Shown here piece by piece: positions 49,601-60,400 of a stretch of DNA of 64,000 nt. Source of the stretch: Marisa cornuarietis (lineage: Eukaryota > Mollusca > Gastropoda > Architaenioglossa > Ampullariidae); the NCBI GenBank assembly GCA_004794655.1, contig SMMW01000567.1, positions 3,542,501 through 3,606,500 on the forward strand, given 5' to 3'. Every line of letters starts with the position of its first letter. The stretch's first letter is position 1. The notes beneath the pieces are model-generated. The model ran no database searches. It was not told the origin of the DNA and worked only from the letters and a program-made list of their open reading frames with translations. The translations under genes and the position numbers were made by a program.

Positions 49601-50441
49601 CCCTTTGATCGATGCCTGCCAAGGCCTGCTGGACAATCTCTCAAGGTCAGTAGGTAGCGCCATCTACTGGGAAGTGGACGGGTGGGTGGACTGTAAGCTT
49701 TAATTAGTGGAATCCGTGGTATAAGCTGTGATCATTGCCACTTTGACAATGATGTTTTTTGCCTCTACTAATAACACGGCCGTAATACTTCTGTTTATCT
49801 GGCTTGTGTTAGCAGTCCCGTTTGTGTATATTATATATATATATATATATGTGTGAGAGTGAGTAAGGGAGAGAGGCCTAGTACATCTGTACGCGACACC
49901 TTGACAACAGTATGAGTACCTGTATACGCAAATACGGGGTATGGGTAAGCGCCTAGTATTTTCCAAATGAAGCACAGGTCAGTCTGCTACAAACATACCC
50001 GCAGCAGCCTGGATAAAGCAAGCAGCCACTACACGGAACAGCCTACTCTGCATAAACTTCATTATATATATATATAAATAAAATGTTGAATGAATAAAAT
50101 TAATGTCTTATCTCATACATAACTTTTTATCACGTGGCAGATACTGCGTCAGTTTTTACTCGGCCGAATCGGACTCCTACCTGGAGACAGCTGCCCATTA
50201 CACGGAACAGATTACCTCTTGGCGCGAAAAGGTGGAGGTCAGCTTACTGAGCGCGCGCAGTCTGTACAAGAAGTTCCAGACGACAGGCATCACCCACAAC
50301 ATGCTCAGGTGGGCCCCGGGGTCACAGCAGCACCACAAAGAGAGGCAGAGGAAAAGTCTTTCCATGTTACTCGTTTAAGAAAGAAAGAAACCATTTGACA
50401 GTGAAACTATAGATCAATAAATCAATAGAACGAGGCGACAA

Positions 50442-50504
<63 letters not shown>

Positions 50505-53500
50505 AGAAGGTACAAAGAAATTATCGCACCAGTAAAGCTTAGATTTTTCAGCATTTCACTGGTAATTCAACTTTTCTGCTCGATGGATGTGAACAGAAGA
50601 TCTTTCCTTTCACCATACTCTCCCCCCCCCCACTATCACCCCTACAAACCCTCCAAATCTTACTTATTAACCAGAGATTTCTGTAGCTATGGTTAAAGCC
50701 ACCTCGATGAAATATAAAAAAATATTATTTCTGAGGCTACTGTTTAGTATTATTTAGTACATTCTTCTGAGGTATGAGAACATACGACTTAAGTAGTATT
50801 TGGTGCTGATGACTAGGCATCTTTCTTCGTGCAGCCCCCCTGTAGCCAATTTCTGCTCGCGCTGTGACATCAACAAGCTCCTCTTCATTGTCATGTTTGC
50901 TGATGCCAGTACACACCTGCGTAACGCGCTAACGGTGATGAAGTCGTGGTTACAGACTGACGAGAACTACACCACTTATGTCAAAAACGACATGACAGAG
51001 CTTGAGAAACTTAAAGAAGACAAAATTAAGGTAAATACACAGAGACTGTCAGACTGGTGGGCGGGGGGGGGGAGGAATGCAGTTCCTACTCACTTCTTTC
51101 TTTGTTTCTTTCTTTCTTTGGTTTGAGAGAAAGTTTGTACTCCCGATCCTCCTCCTCCGTCGATCAAACGTCTTCTGTCATCTTCTCATTCTTTTCACTA
51201 TAAAATAAATTAAATTCAATTTTATTTTTAAATTATCTAAAATTTAATGTAATTAATTAAGATTCAATTTCTTAGTAGCTTAGGAATTGACTATTAAACA
51301 AACATTTACAGGGCATATCTAGAGTGACCTCCGTCGAACAGTTAAACAGAAAGTAATGGAATTCTCATTTTTTGAGATGACATTAAAATTGTTGTCACGT
51401 TACGAGTCAGTTACATCTCTGCGTTTCTGTTCAGGTGCTGCGTGATCTGAGGACGAAATGCCACTCTCTGACTTACAAATTAAATCAGCTGGAATCTGAA
51501 GAAAGGAGACTAGCCCAGGAGATCACAGCTATGCGCGAGAAGGAGGAAAGTCTTCGGATCGAAGAGGTTTTTCTTGTCAATCAGGTAAGATTAATGTCAT
51601 TTGTAAGCCGGTCTCTTGACTGGGTACGAGGGCACGATCGCAGTCGTCAGTTCCTTCAGTTACTGCCGAGCCAAAGACGTTATGTACTTGTCCTCATTCT
51701 CTAGTCAATATATATTTCAAGTCTGTAACAATCGTACGTTATTGTTCAAAAAATTATAATTTGAGGTTATAGAGTTGCTGTCTTACTTCAACCCATGCTA
51801 AAAAAAAAGCAAAAATTGAGTACTAAAAGAAACTTTTAAGGGAGGTAATTGTACGAGATCATCAGGAGCAGGTAAGCATCGTTTCCCAACGAGAGGTAGA
51901 GATATGAATAGCTAGCCAAGAAGCTGGCCTTAAAGGTAACGAAATACTTTGCCGAAGAAAGAGAGATTAAAAAAAAAGCTTTCCTGTCTTTTCCCATACT
52001 TTCGGGCAGATAAACGAGGTGGACCTGGAGATAGAGTTCAAGGAACGGCGGAGAGACAATCTGCGCAAGCAGAGCTCGGCGGAACCCTTGGAGAACACTA
52101 CGGAGACCCCCGAGGCACTGGTGTCCGAGCTGAAGCAGCTGAAGGACCGTCTGCCCGCCCTGCAGCGGCAGCTGACTCACTTGCGCCACAAGTTGGGCTG
52201 GGTGGACGAGAAAATGGCGCAGCTGGAAAAAACTCAGAAGGATGTCCTGACCACCCGGGAGGATCTGAAAGAAGCCGACAGCGAGAGAGGACGAAAGGAG
52301 GAGGTGACCTACTGGCACGCCGAGACTTTTTTGTATTTAGGGTTTGGGCTTTTAGGGTTTTGTCGATTTAGGGTTATGTCCGAAAGGGTATGTGCGGGGA
52401 TTTTCATACATATTTATTGATATAAAAATGAAGAGGTGATCGAAATGATGGTGTTGATAGTGTAGTGCTGGTGGTGGTGACGATGGCAGCGTGGTTCGGC
52501 GGTGACAATGACAGTCTATTTGAAATGTTGACATTGCTGTCATTCTTCGTTTAGTGACTACTTTAGTAATCAGTCTACAGAATCACAAGGTTTACAAGAA
52601 AGCGTTATTTGATAAACCGAAAGAATGAAGGGGAGATAAGCAGGTGCAAGAGTAACAGCAAGATAGAGTGAACGAGCGAGTGAGAAAGAGAAAGAAAGAA
52701 AGAGGGAGGGAGAAAGTTTGACATGAAAAATAAATCGTAAGCCTTAAAGAAATTTCTGAAGCATACTGAGTAGACACCAGTGAAACAGTCCTAGAGTTTT
52801 CGGAATTCAGTTGAAATATGTCTTCAGGAGTTTGAGGAGTTGGAGCAAGCCCTTCTGTTGGCCCGACGCATCCTTCTGGTTAAAAATGCCACCGACTCCG
52901 TAGAGAAGCTGTACTACAATGTACTCGTCGACACAAAAGCCTCAAAAACATCTAAGGTCAAGACCAAAGTCAAAGGTGAGGGTGGCAAATACTTACCTGC
53001 TCAATTCATGTATGCATGCATATGTGTGTGAGGGTGTGATAGTATAGTTAGTTAGTTGTTGTTTTATGCCAAGTCAACAATTAACTAACTTGCAAACTAT
53101 ATAGCTCAATATATTTTGGAGGGAGGATGCTGAATAGAAAGTGATAAGATGATAGAAAGAAAATGACGTGGCTTACAGACGAAGAAGAGGCAGATAGTCT
53201 GACAATGAAGACTTTGTTGCTGGTGTAGGTCAAGCAGTTTATTCCTTTCATCCAATCGTCTTACTCCTTACAGACAGCTACAATCAGTTTTAAAAGTAAC
53301 TTCTTTTAATGTCTTTCAGATCCTGTGGAAAACGCTTGCCGAATCATCTGCTCACACATCGATCGGGACTGGGTACAGCTGTACCGGAACTTGACTTTCT
53401 TCCCGCAGCGGGGGGCGGAAACGATCGAGCGCGACATCCTCCACCTCACCGAGATGGGTGCGCGCGCTTCTGTCACCGTGGCGTCGCGCCACGCACTGGA

Positions 53501-53735
53501 GCGCTGGAAGCGCTATCACACCAGGGCTAACGTGGAGGACCTGCGGCAGGCGCTGATGAAGATCAAAAGAGCTGACATCCTCAGACTTATCGACGAGCGC
53601 CTCAAAACGCCCCCGAAAGTCGTCGATCCCTTCGAGCTGCAGGAAGAACTACCCCCTCCGGTGGAACCCAAGCTGGTGCCGTACTACAGACTGATCGAGC
53701 GCTACGACCAGCTGCGAGCCAGTCGAGTCAAATGA
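35153..53735 (+). CDS. Coiled-coil protein with C-terminal death domain, not otherwise recognised
   Basis: Exons with matching phases are 48931-49245, 49473-49645, 50141-50308, 50835-51030, 51435-51584, 52010-52303, 52828-52975 and 53320-53735 (stop TGA). A proposed first coding exon is 35153-35173 (MPTRTMR, donor AGG|GTGAGT), giving 626 residues. That exon is phase-compatible but 13.7 kb away and is the weakest part of the model. Residues about 8-112 include a basic, Pro-rich stretch and then helical sequence (VRAAVSKGIASVMRKLARLE). Residues about 113-290 look all-helical, with a CSRC motif (exon 50835). Residues about 280-460 are strongly charged heptad-like coiled coil (LESEERRLAQEI, LKQLKDRLPALQRQL). 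Residues about 493-583 read as a death domain: DRDWVQLYRNLTF, ALERWKRYH with the family Trp, then VEDLRQALMKIKRADI. A Pro-rich tail (PPKVVDPFELQEELPPP) ends the protein. Death domains form homotypic assemblies in apoptosis and innate immunity (family knowledge). The partner and role here are unknown. Exons are G+C-rich. Confidence 0.8.
36535..36785 (-). mobile_element. tRNA-derived SINE, copy A
   Basis: Read on the minus strand, a tRNA-like head (GCCGACTAGCTAGAGGACTG, then GCTCGAACCCGG as B box) is followed by AATACCACTGTGG, TAAAGCAGCGAGAG, CCACCGCCATTC, GCTGGCCTCTAG and GTACCTCCCTCCCCAACGAC. The same ordered blocks occur in the copy at about 43.1 kb, which defines a family of about 200-250 bp. 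Confidence 0.75.
38120..38410 (+). pseudogene. THAP-type zinc-finger pseudogene fragment
   Basis: A single frame reads TICAIPGCPSCKS, a TGA stop, then HKGLLFFHILRLDNQDWEKA and, further on, ERATICSRHIKPECYIEDKS. The order C-x4-C ... W ... C-S-R-H is that of the THAP C2CH DNA-binding domain (C..C, conserved Trp, C-x2-H). The in-frame stop, together with the lack of a start, flanking splice sites or the usual downstream Pro/Phe box, marks a broken copy. THAP domains occur both in host genes and in P-element-like transposases, so the origin is open. It lies in the large intron before 48931. Confidence 0.6.
38522..38568. repeat. (GT)n microsatellite next to a (GA)n tract
   Basis: A GA-rich stretch (38493-38520) runs into about 22 GT units. 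Confidence 0.9.
39219..39330. repeat. (GT)n and (GA)n/(A)n simple repeats
   Basis: (GT)n at 39219-39250 and (GA)n followed by poly-A at about 39303-39330, with non-repetitive DNA between. Confidence 0.9.
39913..40667 (-). pseudogene. Decayed coding-like frame, unknown family
   Basis: On the minus strand from about 40667 one frame runs for 101 codons to a TAG (about 40366). It continues in the same frame through a second stop (TGA) to a segment with KNEEKVMASARELTAMREL. After a frameshift another frame continues to 39913 with YNTRYKHNKSKKKTKMRRAG and TTLIHLDDFPLPQIHELL. Composition is protein-like throughout (charged, low in repeats), unlike neighbouring frames. I recognise no domain. A relic of a gene or of an unknown element is more likely than chance, but not certain. 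Confidence 0.35.
42069..42144. repeat. Compound (AC)n-(GCAC)n-(AC)n microsatellite
   Basis: AC units, then five to six GCAC-type units, then AC units again. Confidence 0.93.
43095..43292 (-). mobile_element. tRNA-derived SINE, copy B
   Basis: On the minus strand the copy begins GTGGGAGGTGGTTAGCTGAG (A-box region GTGGTTAGC), then GCCGTTTCGATACCCC (B box). It continues with GTTACCCACTATCTGACTAA, GGGGAAGGTAAAGCAGGGAG, GGGCACCGCCCTCAT, AGCTGGCCTCGAGAAATGTG and CACCTCCCTCCCTAACGACT. The blocks match copy A in order and spacing. Confidence 0.8.
44035..44125 (-). repeat. Possible tRNA-derived SINE head
   Basis: On the minus strand CCAGGTTCAGATCTCACCTC followed by GGGACACAGCTG resembles the B-box region of the element at about 60.2 kb (GGTTCAGCTCTCGTCTCGGGCAC). 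The remainder is diverged. Confidence 0.35.
45267..45356. repeat. (TACA)n microsatellite
   Basis: About 22 uninterrupted TACA units. Confidence 0.97.
46039..46110. repeat. (CT)n followed by (GT)n microsatellite
   Basis: A CT-rich tract passes into about 27 GT units. Confidence 0.95.
46495..46687. repeat. Compound simple-repeat cluster
   Basis: (GCAC)n, (TA)n, (CT)n and (CA)n tracts follow one another within 200 bp. Long Thr/His frames across them are artefacts. Confidence 0.95.
50443..50504. repeat. (GACA)n microsatellite
   Basis: About 15 uninterrupted units in an intron of the death-domain gene. Confidence 0.97.
52330..52376 (+). repeat. Short TTTAGGG-like degenerate repeat
   Basis: ATTTAGGGTTTGGG, TTTTAGGGTTTTG and GATTTAGGGTTATG occur in succession just past exon 52010-52303 of the death-domain gene. 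The tract is short and degenerate. Confidence 0.4.
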
Positions 53736-54830
53736 TTAACTGTCTTGCGTTGTCCTTCCCTGTTCCTTCGATGACAGCAAGCGTCCAGCGTAGAGGACTA
53801 ACACATTCTTGCTCCACCCTTTGCTGTTGATACCAACTATACGACATACTTTGGCATACCATCTCTTCCCACTTTGTACTCTCAACGACTGACTTCATAG
53901 AAAACATTCAAGGAACGTTAGATGGGAGGAACGAGGACGATGCAGTCGCCGCCACCTGGCATCCCCTACTAAACCCTTCCCGTACACCGGTATGTCACTA
54001 TTAGCCGTAACTTGACAGGTGGTCTAACTGAACCCAAAGCACACCTGACGGATCGGTCGATGACGAAGCTCGTGCAAAGCGTACAGGCTGAGGTGAACTA
54101 GGAGTTGCTCACGACTTTTCTGTTTGCAGCCGATTTCTCTGACGCCGGACTTGACTGTGGCTGGGTGGAGGGGGGATGGGGTGAAGCCTGCATTCGTGGG
54201 CGATAAACTATTTCTGATGAGAGACACTTTGCATGCAAAGGAAAGCGCCCTGTATACTGCATAATCATTACAAATATTATTGTTAACTTAGCGGAGGAGT
54301 ATATTACCCCTAACTTGTTACAATTGCGACGTTAAATTAACTTATGTAAACTGTTCAAGCGTCCACACGCACACACACACACACATGCAAACAAGCGCAT
54401 ACATCTACAATCGCGCTTACTCATATACACAAACACTGCGCCCACACATGCACACATCCTTTTTTGCCTAAGCGGGCGTGCAGACAAGCAAGCGTACTAA
54501 CACGCTCTTGTGATATCACATATGCTAAGCTGGGACTGAATCGTCTTAGAGCTGCATTAAGTGGAGGCTGTAATGTTACTCTATGTAAAATCCTTTCACC
54601 TTTGACAAAAGACAACTGTTTTCGACTTTGCAGAGAATTGATATGTCGTGAACCTCCGCTTGAACTGAGTTGACATTTTGCGCACCCGAATGAATCAATT
54701 TGCGCAGTGCTGTTAGTGTTACATTGCTCTTATTGATGTGTTGCTTACTTGTATAATAAGTGGAATATCACAGCTGATGGCCAACGCACTTGATATCGTA
54801 AATACATATGATTCTGAAATAAATTTTGAT
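53736..54830 (+). other. Presumed 3' UTR of the death-domain gene
   Basis: The first canonical AATAAA after the stop lies at about 54818-54823 (CTGAAATAAATTTTG), predicting a 3' UTR of about 1.1 kb. No other gene was seen in the interval. Confidence 0.45.
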
Positions 54831-57448
54831 TCTCAAGCTCTCTTTTATCCGTCTACTTACTTATTTGTACGATATTGTCAAGCCTCTAGCAAAAGGTTGT
54901 GTCTCTAAACTGGCGACTTAATGTTTGTGGATGGGATGGCTGGTGCTTGTGGTTAGTAGTATTAGTGATTGTAGCTAGTGTTTGTACTTGAGACTGGCTC
55001 GTGTTTGTGGTGACGCTGATGTTCGTGGCTGCATGGTGATTGTGGTTAGTGTGTGTGGATGGTAACTGTGGCACATGCATGCCATGAGTATTCTTAGTTA
55101 AGAAAGCTATGCCAGTCGTAGACATTCTTAGTTTTAAAATCCTGTGTTTTTCTAGAGAAAAGAGTTTGCCAACAGTCATCAGTCTACACTGAAAGAGAAG
55201 AGATGTTTGAAAAGCCTTAAAATGGGATGAATGAGGATGAAAGAAATAAAGAGAGCAGACGCTCATGCAGTGTATAGACTATAGTGGAGTTTGTTTGCTC
55301 AGGTTCAAGAGTAGATAACTTGCTTCAATACCAAACCGAATGGAAAAACACGTTGTGTTCTATAGACCCCATTCGTAGCACTAACACCTCGAACTCAAAA
55401 TAGCTAAATAAAAAACAAAAAACAAAAACCAACCAACCAACCAAGGCACACATTGTCAGTATTGCTGAGCAGGGCGTCTGACAAGCAAGGTTATGAAAAT
55501 GTAAACAGTCGAAAGCGCAGGTGAATAGAACATTGGTGTGTCGAATGCAGATGGTCATGACTAATGTCACAGGAGCTCAGCGTGGCACCTATAATTATAC
55601 TGCTCAATGCACTATCTGTACAATGCATCAGAGCTGTAGAATACAAAGGTTTCTGAGCAAAACCCATAGACATTTGTACACAAGTTGTTGGTAGACAGTA
55701 AACATTTCTCTTAGCGCGCTGATACCTTTTATCTTCCTGTCTTTCACCGGTCAGTCGACACAAACGCTAGCATAATGAACCTCGCTGTGGTGTATCTGTA
55801 CAATTTGGTCCTTTTACGTATTTTCTCACCCTCGTCATTCTCTTTCTCTGTAGTGTGTGTGTGTGTGAGAGAGAGAGAGAGAAAGAGAGTGCACTCGCGC
55901 CTACCTTTTGTGCACTTTACAATCCACATTGTTTGTTTGATTTTTTTTCGTATACGCAAAGTATACAGTTGCTGAGTGCGTCTTGCGATGCTTTCGTTTC
56001 TCAAAGTACGCTTCAGAAATATTTTATGAATTAAGTTTAATGGCCACAAGGCTAGAGAGAGACTGTACGTGTCTTTAATCACTAAAACTGTATTTACATT
56101 GTTAAAGCAGTCTAATTGAATCTTAGTACGCCCCTAGCAAACGACAGCCACGAACAGCAGGCGCCGTAACACTAGTGCGACAGAGCACTGCCTTCCCGCC
56201 CTTGAACGAATTTTTTTTTTTTTTGCCTCGCTTTGATTGCCCGTACAAAATGCATACTTTGCAAATGGGTTTTTAACAAATGGCTGCAGTTTATAGCCCT
56301 CTTTCCTCTCGCTTTTTCACGCCCCCTAGATACGCACTCCACCCACTTATTCATCCCCCCCACCCCCCCCACCACCACAGACACCCACACCCATCATGTA
56401 GCATAAACTTGTGTTTTTTTTCGTTGTTGACTGATGTTTGTGGTTTTTCATGTGCAGGGCACTGAGCTCGGACACAGGTGGGGAAAGCGCTTTATACATA
56501 TCCATAGTAATAATAAAAATGAGTCGGGGCCGATGACTGAAGAAACATATTATATATGTCGATGCACAGTTGAAAGTAATCAGAAACGACACAAAGTTGC
56601 CGATTTAACGCACTCGGCGGTGACACGTGGCCATTTACTCTAATACACTGCATAGGAGTCTGGTGTGCGATGCGGTGAGCACCTGCGCTGTGTCCTTCCG
56701 TATGAAAAGCATCTTCCTCACTCGAAACGACAGACGCGTCCTTTTTAAAACAGCGTATAATGCCAAAAACATATGGGTCCCAAAGAAAAAACATATGAGA
56801 CCCTTATATTTCGCTAATGGACCCATATAATTTCTGTCTTCTGTGGTGTTTATGATAATTTGTCTACTTTAAATTTTAACAGTTTGGTCATGATAGGTTC
56901 AATATATCATACTGATAGTTGTTTCATGATTCAGCTAAACTACCTGAAGACTGTCGTTATAGATTTGTTTCACATAATAACCCACCAACCAAAGCAACAC
57001 ACAGAAATATATAAATATGAAAACTGTTATAAGAGGTAGAAAGTTCATTCTCAAAATGATTCAGTCTGATACCCTCACACACACACACACACCAACCACC
57101 ACATGCACACACTCCTTTCAGTCCTTTGATAATAATTTCACAATTACTAACTTTTGTTTGGCTTTGGACTAATTCGCCAGTTTATTGCAAGCTTGCTTTT
57201 CAAAGCCTCTGTGCAAATAGAAGAAACACCCTCCACATCATCTGTCGCAGGTATCATGACGTTGTCAGTTGTTGTCTGAGCCTGACAACCAGCGACTAGA
57301 ATAGCGTCCCCTGCGTACGCCCTCTTGTGGAGTATACGTGGCCCATGGAAGCGGCCATTTTATGACGCTAAGTGGGAACTAGCGACGTTGTCAAATCTCT
57401 AATCATCGATTAGGTCCTTGTCCTACAGGAAGGTTTTACTGTTGCAAT
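54831..57448. other. Intergenic DNA and TM9SF3 promoter region
   Basis: No supported exon was seen on either strand. Near the TM9SF3 start, GAAGCGGCCATTTTATGACG (about 57348) resembles a YY1-type GCCAT site of the kind found at TATA-less housekeeping promoters. That reading is an inference from the motif. Confidence 0.4.
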
Positions 57449-60400
57449 ATGTTCCAAAATATTTCAAGAATCCTTTGTGTATTACTTGTGTTGATTTCAA
57501 GGGTTGGCTGCGACGAACACGATCATTCTGTGAGTGTGTACCTTCTGTCGTCCGGCATTTACCTTGACTTCCAAACATAACGGTTCTTGTAAAAGTTGAC
57601 ACGGTACTGATCAGACGTTTCAAACACGGCTCTTGTCTTAAAGATCAAGTTTTTTATGTACAGTGAGAAATACACATTTTAAAGCATTAAATCAGTTTAC
57701 ACTTTCTTGATTCGTCGCATTTGACGAATCGTCATAATAAAAAAGATGAGTCTACCGGTTGAGTTGATGCTATTGCTTTTCTTTTATGTGTCTTAGTGGT
57801 CCATAAGTTTCATCTGTATTTCTCATTAAAATATTAAATTCTGGATAATTTGTGTGTACAAATACTGAGTAGTAAAAGATTGGTGAATGCGATTCGTAAA
57901 GAGGAGGCGATATAAAAGATACAGACAACGGTACACCATTAGATTACACAAAACATTGGAACTAAACACACGGATTCAGAAAAAGAACTATGCTGGATTT
58001 AGTTATAGTTGATATAGTTGACAGTTAATCGCAAAAATGTTGAACCCATTATAAGGTGACATGCTGACAGTAAAAATTGAGATTACTGCGTTTTGTAGAT
58101 ACTTGGATAGATTGAATATGTGTGGATGATGCACCTGAAGGATATACAGTTTGTGTAATCAGTAGAATTTGACTTCTTACTTTTTTCCATTGTTACACTA
58201 ACAGTATGAAGATGGTGAAGAAGTGGTTTTGTGGATGAACACAGTTGGTCCGTACCACAACAGACAAGAAACTTATGAATATTTCTCACTGCCTTTCTGT
58301 CGTGGACCAAAAGAAAGCATAGGCCATTATCATGAAACTCTTGGTGAAGCCTTGCTGGGTGTGGAGCTTGAATTCAGTGGTTTGGATATTGATTTCAAAG
58401 GTATTACCTTAATCTCATGTCACCACTTCTTTTTAATGAATAAGGAAAGGATCATGGATTCTTCATTGTACAAATATTTGTGTTTGCTTTTTTGGTATGT
58501 TGCAGCTTAGTTATCATTTTTTTTAAAAACTTGGTTCTTAGTTTATTTTCATTGTCTTTGTAGGTGATTTGGATCGCACAGAGTACTGCGCAGTGGACCT
58601 TACAGAGGACAAGTACCAGGCGTTTGTATATGCTGTAAAAAGTCATTATTGGTATCAGATGTACATTGATGACTTGCCTATATGGGGTATGTTGATCCTT
58701 TTTCTCTTGAAGAAAGCCAGTAACAAAAAGTCAGTTATCATTCATTTACTGGTAGCAAGATTACATAAAGAGATCAATCCAGTTTATAAGAACTGTTAAT
58801 GCTATGAACACTTTAGGCAGTATCAGTTATTTTTTAGTATAATAACAGGTGAACACATTGTAATACTTTGTTGCCTTTTTTGCTGTATACTAGACTGTAG
58901 ACAGTGCAAAGTGCACAAAGAGGTGTATCAGCATATTATTGCACAAAAAATTTAAAGAGTCCAGATTGTAGTGGATGTAATATTGGAAGTTTTTAGATTT
59001 TATAGACGTGACACTGTGACAAAAGTTCAACTCCTGAAATGGGTCATGGGTCCTAAAATTAATTTGAACATTCTTGTTTTTTTGTTTTTGCTATATTGAA
59101 AATATGTGGCATGAAGTGTCCATAAATGTATTTAAAAAGATAACTACTCATCTGGTTCTTATGCATGTATGCACGGAACAGAGTTTCAGTGAAATCAAAC
59201 AGCTGTCACGATTGGACAGAGTCTTTCAGTTTCAAGAAAACTTTATATATTGCTATAAATCTATTTGTGTTTTTGAGATTCTTAGCAGATATTTAATAAA
59301 ATTAATGTTTGGACAACCATTTTTTACACATGGCTTCCATCGTCTACTAGACAAAAATGATTATCTCGGTGATAACAATTTCTGATTTTGGGACAAAATA
59401 CCATGACACCTCTCAGTAAGAATTCAGGTTGCATTAATTTTTTTGCAGGAATATGTTTACAAATACTTTTTGCGTGAAAATTGTAGAAATTTAGTTTCAG
59501 TGGACCCCTGAATGTTTGAAACTTCATTTTGTGAATAGAATATGTGTCAAAAGTGACTTGCCCTTGACTGGCCCTTTTTTTTCCTTCATTGGTTACCTGA
59601 TTCATGCATTCAAACTCACAAAACATGCAAGAAAACCTTGCAGAAAGCTAATATTATCATATGTACCTCGCGAAACCTTTATTCTTCCATTGTAGTTTCA
59701 GATTCAACAAAGCAAAAATAAAGATGTAAGCAACTGTATGCCAGAGGCTACTTTTGTCAATGTAATGTTCCCTTATCATCTCCACTTTGGTTTCTGTTTT
59801 GTACTTTTCTGGCAACTTACAGATATTTCTCTTGCTTTTAGTGAGGGTGATGAAATTTTTGTGATGGGATGCAGAATAAATGTATGGCAAATGGACAATT
59901 GTTACAAGTTGTGGCTTAATTCCCAAACACATGATATGGTAACCATGCTGTGAAAAGATGAGCTGAATAATGTAACATTTTTCCAACTTTACTGTTTGTT
60001 TATAGCAGTTTTAGCTTCTGAGTTTTGTTGCTGGAAGTGTTGTTGGCTATATTGTTCCAGTTGGAAGTGATAGGCTTCTATTAATGACATATGTTGATAT
60101 TGCAATATGAGATTTGTTCTCAATTGGGCGATCCGGTGGAGACATTGGCACAATGGTTAGCACCTCTCACCAATACAGTGAGGGTTGGCTGTCCTGGGTT
60201 CAGCTCTCGTCTCGGGCACGCTGTTCTTTCTCTCCATGTGGCATCTATTTACAGAGCTGGCTGCCTTGCCGTGATATAGCCTTAGTTGCTGGCTCAGCGT
60301 AAAACACCAATCTCCTCCTATGTATTTATTGTTTTCATACACAGGTGACCTTGTTTTTGAGATGATTCAAAGTGTTGACAGCACAGTATCAGTCTTATTG

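Noticed and set aside
50443..50504. Regular repeat array that might suggest a CRISPR
   Set aside because: It is an uninterrupted 4-bp microsatellite in a eukaryotic intron, with no spacers.
51949..52371. Alternative 140-codon frame across exon 52010-52303
   Set aside because: It is a shadow of the coiled-coil exon, whose true frame joins its neighbours in phase.
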